Shown: positions 35,134 through 47,300 of the stretch, one piece after another
Position numbering within the stretch: position 1 is the first letter of the stretch
Layout of the letters: each line of letters starts with the position of its first letter
NCBI GenBank assembly: GCA_009869945.1
Contig: WIXG01000060.1
Location: forward strand, 62,001-126,000
DNA: 64,000 nucleotides
Source of the DNA: Mesaphorura yosii
Lineage: Eukaryota; Arthropoda; Collembola; Poduromorpha; Tullbergiidae
Direction: 5' to 3'
Notes under the pieces: model-generated
Databases searched by the model: none
The model's input: the letters and a program-made list of their open reading frames with translations, nothing else
Told to the model about the DNA's origin: nothing
Program-made: the position numbers and the translations under genes

Positions 35134-38059
35134 ACCCGTCTCAGCCACAACAAATGGAAGTGCGAATTGTTCATTCAAAGCCATAGCCAATGGCTTGCAT
35201 TCTCCTGATTTTAATTCGCTTTGAAAGATTTTTGTTTACATTCCAGATATCCTCATAATTTCATTTCCTGGAAAGAAATTAGCCATGACACGCTTCGTTT
35301 CCTCCCGTCATGCCCAAGTTCGGTATTCAAAGCTTAACAAGAGCGGACTCCGTTTTTTCCTGACAGGATTCGTTCCTTTCACGACACGACCACTGGCACG
35401 TGCTGTTAATTTTGGCGAAACTTTTCGCATTGGCATTGGCACAGATGCGAAGCGACGCTTGACTGGCTTGGCGTGGCGTGTGACTCGTGACGCGTGACGC
35501 TGCATTGCACAAGCAAACTGAGCCGAGACGAGTCAGGCTGGAATTGCTTGTTGACTCCCGATATTGACTGGTGTGAGTAATTGCGTGTACAAGAGCCATA
35601 TCATGTTTATAATCCTTACGTTCTTGATACGAGAACACGAACATGAACATAAACATAAGCTCGGCACGACATATTTAGGATGTTTATTTAGGAAAGGACC
35701 TTTAGGTTCAGGGTTTACTCTTCACTCATAATTTGACATTGCGAATCAAGCGCGGTAGTGAAAATTTGATGGAATAATACGCCCTAAACCTAATTATGGA
35801 GGACTCCGGACGGTTCGGCCCAAGTCGATTAAGCGAAGTAGAGGCTGCCACATTTCTTTTCACCTTCGTGCAACTTAGGCCCAAGTATTTATGCTCCTGA
35901 AAGAATTTCGTGACCGTCGAACGATCGTTTCACCAATTGACGTGGGATATTTAATTCAAGTCCAGGGGACAAGGCGTAACTGGCTTCGTGTCAACAATTA
36001 TTGCAAATTTTATCTCCTCAATTCTTACGGGCCATAAATTGCGAAGGCTTTATTTTCTTTACACAATACTACTTGAACGCCCAGATGTTTAAACGGCTAG
36101 GATATTAATGTTCTCACCAGTTTCGCATTCGTATATTTTTAGTATCTCGCTGTCGTCAGTCAGCCCAACCGTGCAAGAGCGCTAGCGTTAGACGCTAGAT
36201 AATTTGCTGCATGCATATTATATTTCATTGCCAAATTAATCAATTTACAGCTTGTAATTTCATTAATGCGCGAGGTTGCAGAACCTACCCCACAATGGTG
36301 TAGTGAAAGACATTCAGTCAGTTCGGGGAAAGCAGCCGGAACTTACCTACTGTGTAGGAAAAGTGTAATATTTAAAGCCTTCAGTAGAACGTAATTCAAA
36401 AAGGCTGGTGGACGAATAATTAAGCGTCCTGCAGCTTCAGGGCAATGCAACGCCTGGTGTGTAATTTGCAAATACGGCAGTGTTTTACATTGTTTCATGA
36501 AGTGAAGACTGAAGAATCTAGTAAAAAAAGCTTACGCTATTACGAAAGCCGCGTGAGCTTAGTTTTACCAAGTGAAAGTTCAGCGAGAGGTAAGAAAGAA
36601 TCATGACATTGAAATAATTCCAAAGTCAAAGTCATGCTTCCACACTCCGGCTAGTCTATTAATATTTTAGCGACATAAGCAGGCCAAATTCGCCAAATTG
36701 TACGTTAGTTATTTGGCAGGGTAAAGGGCTCCGTAAATGAGGATTGGACACGCAATCCAAATCCGCATTCTTGGAGAAAGTTTTGGCCATTAGAGCAATA
36801 GATACTCTGATTACATGCTTGGACTGTCTGGACGTAGGTAAATTGCGCAGTAGATAAGTTTAGGGCGCGCTGAGGCCGTACCGTAATAACTTATTACTCA
36901 GTAAGAAGTGCCCCAGACCCCGCTTTCTCTATCCAATTAAAATGATTGTGATTTACGAACATGGCAATTACATAATGCCCAATACGTTTATTAGTTGCCT
37001 CTACTAAATTGGCTACAGGATTAATTATTCAAGGTCAAATTTAGGTTCCTAGAATTTTGATAGCCTGCGCTCTGTCGTATCCACGGACCCAGTGGGGATT
37101 CACTTTAACTGAAACTGTCGAATTCCTCAGGTGTAAGTTTTCCACAGTGGCAAGCACGAACCTTTAGGAGCCACTTTCATGCTTGACAAGAGCGGCACAA
37201 GGGTAGTGTCTTCAGTGTGTGAATTGTGCGCAGTAAAAACGCGACGCGAGTACAAATGCATACAAATTCATGTCATCACCCAAACACCCACTAATATCAT
37301 TTAATTTCGTGTTCATCTTCATTCAAGTTTGCTTCGAATCGTAGATTATGTGTTTACATTTCAAAGCATCGCGCAATTGTGTCCATCATTGCAAGACTCG
37401 CCCCGACCCTCATCAACTTGTCCATTCAATGGGCTTAATTAAGGAGTAACGAATTCTCTCGAGGAATTTTCGATCAAAAATTAATGGCACTCATTCACGC
37501 AAGACTGCGAAGACCAGAACGAAGAACGCTTTTCTAGTTTTGCTTATCTACTATAAACCGGAACAAGAGTTTCCATCCTCTGTTGCGCTATGAGACTCAT
37601 TCCTACTAATTACATAAGGTCCGGAACTCGGGTCTGCTTTTTGTTGATGACGTGCGTGTAATTCGATCCATGCACTACATCCGCTCCTAACTTAATGGAA
37701 GTTTTGACAAAACACCATCAGTTGCCGAACTGACCTTCTCTTCTCTCATTTCACTTGCTGCGCTTGGAGTGTCACCACCACCCACGTGTCAGTGAGGTTT
37801 CGTGCTGCTGTAAATCCGTTGCACACTGGACGATAGTGGACAATATGGAGTCTAGGAATTATCTGCATAAGATTCAAGAACATAACAAGCTTGAGAATTT
37901 TTGCAGGAAGCCGCAGTCTTGCAGTAGACATTTTCCTACCGCCAAGATTCAATGCTACAAAAGAATCTCTAGACAGAAAGAATTACAAATGATTTGAAGC
38001 AAATAAGAACTGAATCTCAACATTTGGACCAGGTCAGCTAATTCGATTCAAAACTCATC
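35134..38059. other. Intergenic region upstream of TRPA1
   Basis: I see no conserved coding sequence here. It presumably includes the promoter of the upstream TRPA1 first exon. A TATAAAC at 37,552-37,558 is the nearest TATA-like element, but it lacks a clear initiator about 30 bases on, so I do not call a promoter. Confidence 0.5.
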
Positions 38060-38314
38060 ATGAAGAAACGAGTCGGAGGAATTGAATCATTCTCGACAGC
38101 AACCCGTAGCCTAATTTTCTGTCCATCGCGGAGCACGTCACGTGACAAAATGCTGGAGACTGTAAACTGCTTCTCTTCTTGCTGCGGCTGCAGACGACAA
38201 GATCCGACAGCTTTTGGACGAGGCAAAAGCGTGAGACTTCCGGAGAAAGTAACAGACAAAAATGACGACCATGCAGTTTGCCTGCTACGAGAGAGCCCGT
38301 TTAGGATCTTGAGA
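38060..38314 (+). CDS. TrpA1: TRPA1 alternative first exon A
   Basis: These 85 codons end in LLRESPFRILR before a GTAAGT donor in phase 0. Joined to the exon at 40,169 (VAESGN...), they give a junction like the SPFRILRAAESGN segment of Drosophila TrpA1. The N-terminal part is Cys- and basic-rich (CFSSCCGCRR). This match makes exon A the more family-like of the two first exons. Confidence 0.85.
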
Positions 38315-41300
38315 GTAAGTAAACTTTCCTTTATAATTTTTCGTGTGCACGAGTTTGAGACTCATTAACGATAACGAGAAACTTGTAGTTATTCTCGGCT
38401 AATGATGCCCTATTCAAGAAATTGACGAATGCTCGTTGTGTGGTGACTCTGGAGATTTGGCTGTTGACCTTAAAGTTGTTTTGAGTTCGGTAATGGCGCA
38501 TGAGCCATGACTCATATTTTGGTTTTTGATATTGCGAAATTAATCTTGTTCCAAACGGAAATGAGTACAGGTTGCTTCAATGAAGATCTTCGCTTGGCAC
38601 GATGAGTCACCAGAGTGGCTATATAGCGTTTTGCTTTATTGCATTGCATAACATACTGGAGCCAATCAAAACTTTGTCAATTCGTACAACACAGCGGACG
38701 ACGTAACCAATTTCCTGCTGAGCTACCGCGTAGGTAGTTTATGATTAAACTTGAGTCAGCCAATGGAAATACGGGCTGGCAATAATTAGACGTGCAACCA
38801 TGAAAAATGTCCATCTCGTCCCAGCCAATCTCTGGGGATTGTGCAATAGCATGTAACGGGTGATTCGTAATTTTCGCAAAAAAGAGACAAAATAATTAAT
38901 AGTTTGATGCAGTCGATGCAGTGAATCATGGCGACTGTAAGTGCATTTTTGCCGACAGGCTACAGTGCATGGATACTGTGCCTGAATTCCGCAACAAGTC
39001 AAACGTGCCAACTTGCGAAAACTGATACAAATGTTTGGAGTTTACTTTTCAAAGATATTCCAATCCGCGCGCTCTTGAAAGCGTTTCTAAAAACGAGGTC
39101 ACGGTGCGCTGCGCGACTCCCGTCGAACCGAGTTAAGTTAAGCCTACAGTAAGAAAATTCAGGAATGGAATGCCACTAAGGCATTGATTGAATACTACGG
39201 TAAGTGCTCCAAAGCATATGAGCTCGTGGGATTAATAATGGCGTCACTTTGTTCCAAAGTCAAGCTAAAGTGTGTAGATACTTTTGAAAATTCTAGAACC
39301 AATTCTCCGGTTCTACATATACATTCTGGAAATACTCTGACAATAATTTTGTACAAAAGCGGATGTTATTTGTATGAGAATGCGCTCTAGTTGTTGTCGA
39401 CATGACGCGCTCTGTATTGTCAAGTTGCGCAAGAATCTGAGAATGGAGTCTGGCTTCGGTTGGTTCGCCTTTTCCATTCGATGCTGCGCTATTCTAGATT
39501 TCCATTTAACAGTCACGCACTTCCAAGCAACGCTCGACATAGTGCACTGAAAAATCTACGTTCTTGTGTTGTTTCAATTGAATTTAAACAAAGTATCCAT
39601 ACTCAATCATAGACAAGAAGGATCAAGAGTCATGTCTCACTTCCGTAGGCCGTGCCGTGTATAAGTACGAGTGCTTTCACTTGAACGCTGAACAGTAGGA
39701 AATGTTCCTTCATTCATGGCAGTGATCTGTTCCTGCTACCTGTTGAGTCTCTTCGAGTATTGTTTCAACATCAGTTGTGAGGAAGATATGGAGCGTTGCT
39801 GTTGTCTCGATGAAAGTGATATCGCGTCGGACGATGATGGGGACCAATCTAGTGTGAGAGGGTCCACCGTCAGGCACGAAATAGTACCAAGGCCATTTTG
39901 GCAGTTAGAAATCTTTTTCGGGAAAAAGTTGAGACGAATCATTGGGCACCATAGAAGCCATCACACCATCGACGAAATTGTTGCGGTGAGCCCAATTTCG
40001 AATTGTTTTTCAGGGTTGACGTATTTCTGAATGCGTGGGTCATTTGCAAGGGAAAATCATAGTCTCTTAACTCGTATACACAATTATTTCCATTTTGTTT
40101 TGTGTGTTTTCTCGGATGAATAACGAACTTCAATACAAATGTCACTTTACTCGTCATGTCGATAATAGGTTGCTGAGAGTGGGAACGTGAAAGAATTTCA
40201 CCGGCTCTTGACAAATGACATCAGTAAATTAAATATGAGAGACAGTCGTGGTAGAGCTCCAGCACATCAAGCCACAATTCGAAACCACGTCTCGATCCTC
40301 CAAGTGGTCATCACATTTCATGGAGACCTGAACATAATTGATAATCAAGGAAACACACCCTTGCATCTGGCTGTAGAATCGGAGGCACTTGACGTTCTCG
40401 AGTTTCTTCTTGCAAAGTAAGTTTGTCGGTTGTGTTTAGCCAGCTTGCCATAATTCAGCCACTCTAAAGTTGCACCGCTATTTGTCAGTGGGGCGGACAC
40501 GGCGATTTTGAACGAAAGAATGTCCGCACCGTTGCATTTGGCTTGCGAACTGAATAAGATAGACGCGCTTAAGATGCTGGCAAAATACCGTCATCTACTC
40601 GACGTAAATCAAGGCGGCGAACATGGGCGAACTGCTTTGCATGTCGCCGCCACTGCTGACCATGAAGAATGCATGAAAATCCTGGTAAGTAGCCATGTCG
40701 TTTTGTCGCGAATGGTGATTGTGTGATTCACCGTCAGTTGACTCTGAGAACGCGAGTAATTCAATTATGAGCTCAAATCTGTTTCAGCTGTACGAAATCG
40801 GCGCCTGCCCACGCCGTAAATGCAAACATGGCTTCTTTCCCATTCACGAAGCTGCAAAACACGCGTCGAGTCGATCAATGGAAATTCTACTGACATGGGG
40901 CGAAGACAACAGCTGTCCAAGAGAAGAAATGATCTCATTCTTTGATGCAGAAGGAAATGTAAGGATCGAAAAGTGAAGCGCACTGTTGTATGAACGAAAC
41001 GATGAATTCCAAAGACAAAGTGGTTGCTCATCTCCTTAACTTTCATTATGAATGAGTCCTCTTATAACTTTGTGATTCCGGAATTCCGACCAACATTCTT
41101 TTCTTTGGAATTTATTAGTTTATTCTCCATGTGGTTTTTTCCTTTTATAGTCGTGCCTTGATGGGTGGTTCTACGTATTTTAAGAATTTAATCTTAAACA
41201 TCTTCTGTATATTTGATTTCTATGTCCGTTGTCGAAGGTTCCGCTCCATTCAGCTGTTCATGGTGGAGATGTTAAAGTGAGTTTCTTATTTGCACCAAGC

Positions 41301-44300
41301 GCCATTTCAAACCATTAATTTAACATTCATGGCTTCACTGTCTGCAAACGTCAAAAGTTTAATTAGCTGCACAACAGGAATTCGCAAACGAGAATTTTCG
41401 GGGGCTTCATTACACAGAAAGTAACGCGACTTGTTCTACCGCGTCGGGTAGAACGTTCTGGGTTTCATCTCGTGATGCACAAAATTTCTAGAACTTTACT
41501 TTTGGAACGATGAAGTTAAGTTAATTCCAAGAAGCCAATTACCCTTTGCAAAATCTTCAAACTATTCGCTAATGGTGTAACTACCCACACATTGTTATCT
41601 CGAAAAAAAGTCATTAAAACCGACAATGCCACAACTAATTACTTACTTGTGTTGCACATGGCAGGCTGTGGAGCTCTGCATCCGATCCGGGGCGAGGATT
41701 TCAATGCAACAACACGATTTGTCAACACCTGTGCATTTGGCGTGTGCGCAAGGATCGATGGAGATTGTTAAATTAATGTTTACAGTAAGTACGAAGCTTT
41801 ACGTTGACTGGTTTGATTTTGTGATGGTTTTCTTCATTCAGTGTGTCCAGTAATAATACTAATTAAGTTGAGGAACGGAGTTTATGAGCTTTGATCATAT
41901 TTCAATTTGACATTCGTGTGTGGAGCATGGCGTGGCTTTTGCTTTGTAATTTGATCCGTGCCGTTAATAGATAGCAAAGATAGATCTTCTAGTTTTACAA
42001 CTTCGTTGATTTACTGTTGAAATCTGACAAAAATTGAAAGTATTGCGCGTTTTCAATTAGTGTGCCGGCAGCTATTTAAAGGATATTCATTATAACAATA
42101 GTATCGGACACGAGCAAACTGTCATCAGCTATCATTTCATGCCCAATTAAAATTTGCTGCATTTCCTGTGATCAGTTGCAGCCTGAGGAGAAGGACACCT
42201 GTCTCAAATCCTGTGACCTGCAGCGAATGACACCGCTTCATTGTGCTGCGATGTTTGACCATTGCAAATTGGTCGAGTATCTCATTTCACAAGTAAGAAA
42301 CTGTTGAAATGTCGGCATAAAATTTTTTGGGATCCATGAGGTTTTTACCTACGTTGTTTGATAATTTCAAACTTCTACAGTATAATCATTTAATACAGGG
42401 AGCTTCTGTGAATGTTCTTGACAAAGAACGTCGGTCTCCGCTTCACTTGTCAGCGATTCGCAATGGCTGGCGAACAATGTGCGTCCTCATGAGACACGGA
42501 GCCAACATAAACCTGAAAGACAACGATCAGAGGAACGTTCTTCATGCTATTGTCATTCATGGCGGTGAAGTGGACAAGATCCTGGACAACGATGACCTAG
42601 ACGTATGTGATAATAGCCGATAGTGATTAGTCCATCTTATGATTGCTGCAAGTTCAAGTTCTACTCTAATTTATGTGGAGCCAGTCACGCAAGTGATGCA
42701 ATTTTGTTGTCTTTGTCTGTCGCTGCTGCTCAGGTTGATTTTCTGCCAATACTCGAAGAGCGTGACAAGAATGGCTACACTGCTCTGCACTACGCTGCGA
42801 AATTGGGCCACATTAAAACAGCAGAGAGGTTGCTTAAGCTTGGAACAAGCATAACAACCAAGAACAATGATGGAGAGAATGTTTTCCACATTGCCTGCCG
42901 GTAATTAGCTGTTCTCAGGAAATTAATGCTATTATCAATTTTGTTATTAGGGTGCGTTCAGAGTGGATAGGTTCAGATAAACATATTTACATAACTTTTG
43001 TCAGAGTGTACTGATTTGCATGAAACTTGCACCGAATGCACACAATATCCTACACTACGGTATGGTCTCCCGTCGCGAGGCAGCGGCTTGTATTGCTATA
43101 ATAATTATCCTTCTGCTATTTTGCAGGTATGGTCGACTGAACATCATCAATGAGATCCTGAAAACGGAGATGTACAACACAGTTACGAACGAGGGCGATG
43201 GAACTGGGGCTACACCCTTGCACATTGCATCGAGTGAAGGTTCGCAGGACCTTGGACTTTTTGGTCGTATCGTAGCAGATAGAGGTGGAACATGCACAGC
43301 TGCCATGCTAGGTCAAGGGTGACAGATGATCCTACATTGTTGTTATTTTTCTACCAAAAAATGTCTAAACTATGTAATTTCCAATGCTTTAGTCTTTGCG
43401 TTCAAGTTTAAAGACATTTGAGTGCAAGAAAACCGTGAACCGGCTTCATGGGAAGCATGAAGGATCAATGTAGTAATATAATAATCTGGCATGCTGTAGT
43501 ATCATCCTCTATCTTGTAGTGAATTTCTCGCATTAGCACAAATGTCACTGTCATAATTGCAGGTCATGCTCGGGTCGTCCAAGCGCTTCTGAAGAAGGGA
43601 GCCATTTTGCATCGAGACCATAAAGGCAGAACACCGCTCCACATTGCGGCGTCAAACGGATACCGAGATACAATGAAACTAATTTTAAACGTACACTCCC
43701 ACTTGTTGGACCAAGTTGATAAGGATGGGGTAAGCAATTACGTAGTTGTGGTGTTGGAAGAAGCGTTGTTCGTCGGTTTTATTGTTGCACTTAGCCCACA
43801 ACGAATACATGGTTTGCTTGTTTGTTTCCTCAGAACACAGCCCTTCACTTGGCAGCGATGGAGAATCAGCCAGACACGGTGGATTACTTGCTGAAGATGA
43901 ATTGCGCACTAATCTACAATTCGAAGGGATTCAGTGCGATAGATTTTGCACTCGATAATAAGTTTCCTGGTGTGGCACTTGTTATGGTTGTGCACAAAAC
44001 TAGGTAAAGGTTCAACTGTCCTTTCGTTCTTTGCTGTTCGCCTTCTCAAGACCTAAGTGATATTAACAACCTTTGCAGGGGCGACGAAGTACTGGCGATG
44101 GCTTCAGGAAAGTATCCTTCAGTGATGCTGGGCTTGGTAGCTTTGATGCCACATGTCGCGAGCGCAGTCTTGGATCGGTGCATCCACAAATCAAATGGAA
44201 ACACAGACAGCGAACTATACCAGGTGAGGCGCTGATTAAACCCGAAATGATGAACATGCACTCAAATTCTAACTGCTAACTTCTTTTGCCAACTTGTAGA

Positions 44301-47300
44301 TAAAATACGACTTTAAATGGCTTTCTTTCGTCGAGCAAACCGAGGAGGAGAAGCTGTACAGTGAAGAGAAGGGGCATTTGCTGGAAGAGCAGGCGGATGA
44401 ACGCAAGCATCTTCCCATTCTTAACGTAACTGCGGGCAGTGTTTATCTTAATTCGCATTTGATTGACATGTGCGTGTAATTAAATGCTGTGTTGTAGGGA
44501 ATGGTGTCGTATGGCAGGGTCGAACTTTTGTCCCATGAACTTTCACTGAAATACATCCAGATGAAATGGCACGCGTACGGAAAATACATCAATCTGGCAC
44601 AACTCATCTTGTACATCCTGTACCTGACATTGCTTACCTTATACGCATCGAATATCGTCGACGTGAACGAGAAGTTCGACCACAATATGAGTATGGTGGA
44701 TGACCTGTATGCTGAAACGGAGCTGCCTATGTTGCTGCGTCCAAACGACTCGTTTGTGGACTCGAAGCTGCATCCTCTCTCGCGAATGGCCGAGAGATTC
44801 TTTGAGGTATATCGCAGACTGCACCGCGCACCACTCTAACTTGCAACTTTTTTTTATTTTTGCCTGCTTTCAGGGGCCGGGTCCACATGGAAGAGAAAAG
44901 AAATTCGCGATGAAAATGATTGCGATGATTATTCTTTGTGTGGCTACATTCAACTTGGTGCGTGAGTGCAGCAACTTGTACCGGCAGAACATGAAATACG
45001 CGGCGGATTCGGTGAATTGGTGAGTATCAATGATGAAAGATGGCAGAGGAGAAAGCGAGGTCCAACTTTCTCCTGGAGGCGATGCCCGATTTTGGAGATC
45101 TGAATATCACAATTTCGAAATCCATGTGTTCAGGATATTCTGGGCGATGAACATCTCCTGCATCTTCATGGTGGCCAAATCGTATGATCTTGGAGTGGTC
45201 GACGACGAGTCCAATGCAAATACATCAGCCGCTATTGCAATTTTTCTTGGATGGTTGTATTTACTTTTGTTTCTGCAACGGTAAGCATTCGGTGTGCGTT
45301 TCACAATGCTTGCACAACAGTTGCCTCCATTTATACTCAAGCCAAGCCACGAGACGCAGGCAGAGCATTGCAGACTGTAAATAATTTAGTTCATGCGGCC
45401 GACGTAATAATAACGGCAACACATTCACATTACGCCCAAGAATAAGAGTTCAGAGAACTTGAATGCATCAAGGTTCGCTCGAACTGCTTAGTCAATGTAG
45501 TAAACGTCCGAATGCGCTGCACTCGTTTCGTCGTTTCTCTTTGTCTTGTACATTTCCAATTCCGATTCTTCTCGCAAGCGGCAAACTGGGCTCACTCGCA
45601 TTTCGTAAATTTTTAATATGGGCCAAGATGCTGTACGAAATAGCTAGAGCTAGAATAGAAGATTCGCTTTTAGGAAAGAATGCAACAAAAGTTAGAAGCC
45701 GAAGTTACAGAGCTTCTACGATGCGAATGATACAAATTTTTAATTGTGCTTGCTAATTTTCTAACTCGCACACTCTTCCAATGAATTCTGAGCCCAGAAT
45801 CAATGAAAGTAAGCTGTATCATACATTAATTGCAGGTTTGACGTGGTTGGAATTTACGTGGTCATGTTCCTGGAGATTTTGCACACGCTGATTCGGGTCC
45901 TGCTTGTCTTCTCGATCTTGATTGTGGCTTTTGGACTCGCATTCTACATCCTCCTCTCAACTGTGAGTACAATTCAATGAAACAAGCGGTGCGTATTTGG
46001 CATGTGCGCTAATAATGTCTGTTTTTATGTTTTAGGGCGACCACGTTGCGTTCTCGGATATTCCACATTCGCTAATGAGAACCTTTTCAATGATGCTGGG
46101 AGACCTCGACTACTTCAACACTTTTGTCCAGCCTTACTACTGCCTCGGAAAGGGCTTGTCTATGAAGCGAATGCAAATATGCAGTCGTGACCATCGCACT
46201 CTTCCTTATCCTTTCGCGTCGTTCTCAATTCTCGCCATCTTCATTGTCTTCGTTCCGATCCTGCTGATGAATCTTCTGATTGTGAGTGAATTTCGAGGAC
46301 TTGAACCTTCGATTCATTTCTGGGTGCTTTGTCGCTGCCGTTATTGAGTTCTTATTTAAATTCGTGTAGGGTTTGGCTGTAGGTGATATCGAGTCAGTCC
46401 GAAGAAATGCGCAACTGAAACGTCTTGCAATGCAGGTAAAAATCTCAGCTAGCAGACTTTGCCCGGAGAGGAGTCAAGTTTTGTGTGAAAGGTCGTTCAC
46501 AGAGATTAAATTGAAAAGAAAGATTCGTGCACAGTCAAAAGTTTGTAAAGATTTGCATGGCTGATAATAATGTGTTTCCTTTCCATTCAAGTACAATGGG
46601 CGTACGCGTCTCATGCCCAAAGCAAACATTATGTGTGTAATATTTATGTGGTTCAATAGGTTCAACTACATACAGCTTTGGAGAAGACACTTCCAAAATT
46701 TATTTTGCAGCGAGTTGACAAGAAAGAGGTGATTGAGTATCCTAATGCTTCGAAAGTAAGGCTCGGAATGGTTGACTACTTGTTCAAGTACTTCCAACCC
46801 AAGTCGCGTCCCAGAGGTTCGTTTTTCACATCTTTCGCTCGCTTTATTCTCTATTTCCCAGATTCTCAATTCACAGCTGCACACCGCGCGCGCGTTCACT
46901 GCCATTGCCAGGCGACCATTCGGTCTCATATTTACTTGCTCCATTGCAATTCTCGATGTACACACGGAGCAGCACACAAACAGCAGCAGCAGCGGCAGGA
47001 CATTATATCGAACTTTGAAAGTTTTCTCTTCGTGCCCGACCCGGCACTGAGTCGCTGAAGTATCGTCTCCATTCGACATTCATTTCCAGCAGCACATCTA
47101 AACTCGAGTGCCTGAACCCGTCTCGAGTAATGGTATACCTTGCATTGGCATTAACTGAAACAAACCCATTATTCCATAAAAAAAAACTTCAGCAGAAACC
47201 GAACCCAGCCTTCCTATTTCATAACTCTACCTTCACCGGTTTTTTATTACACCTTTCCAAGTTTTGCTTCACAGTCGCTCGATTTTTGCAGCGCTATTCG

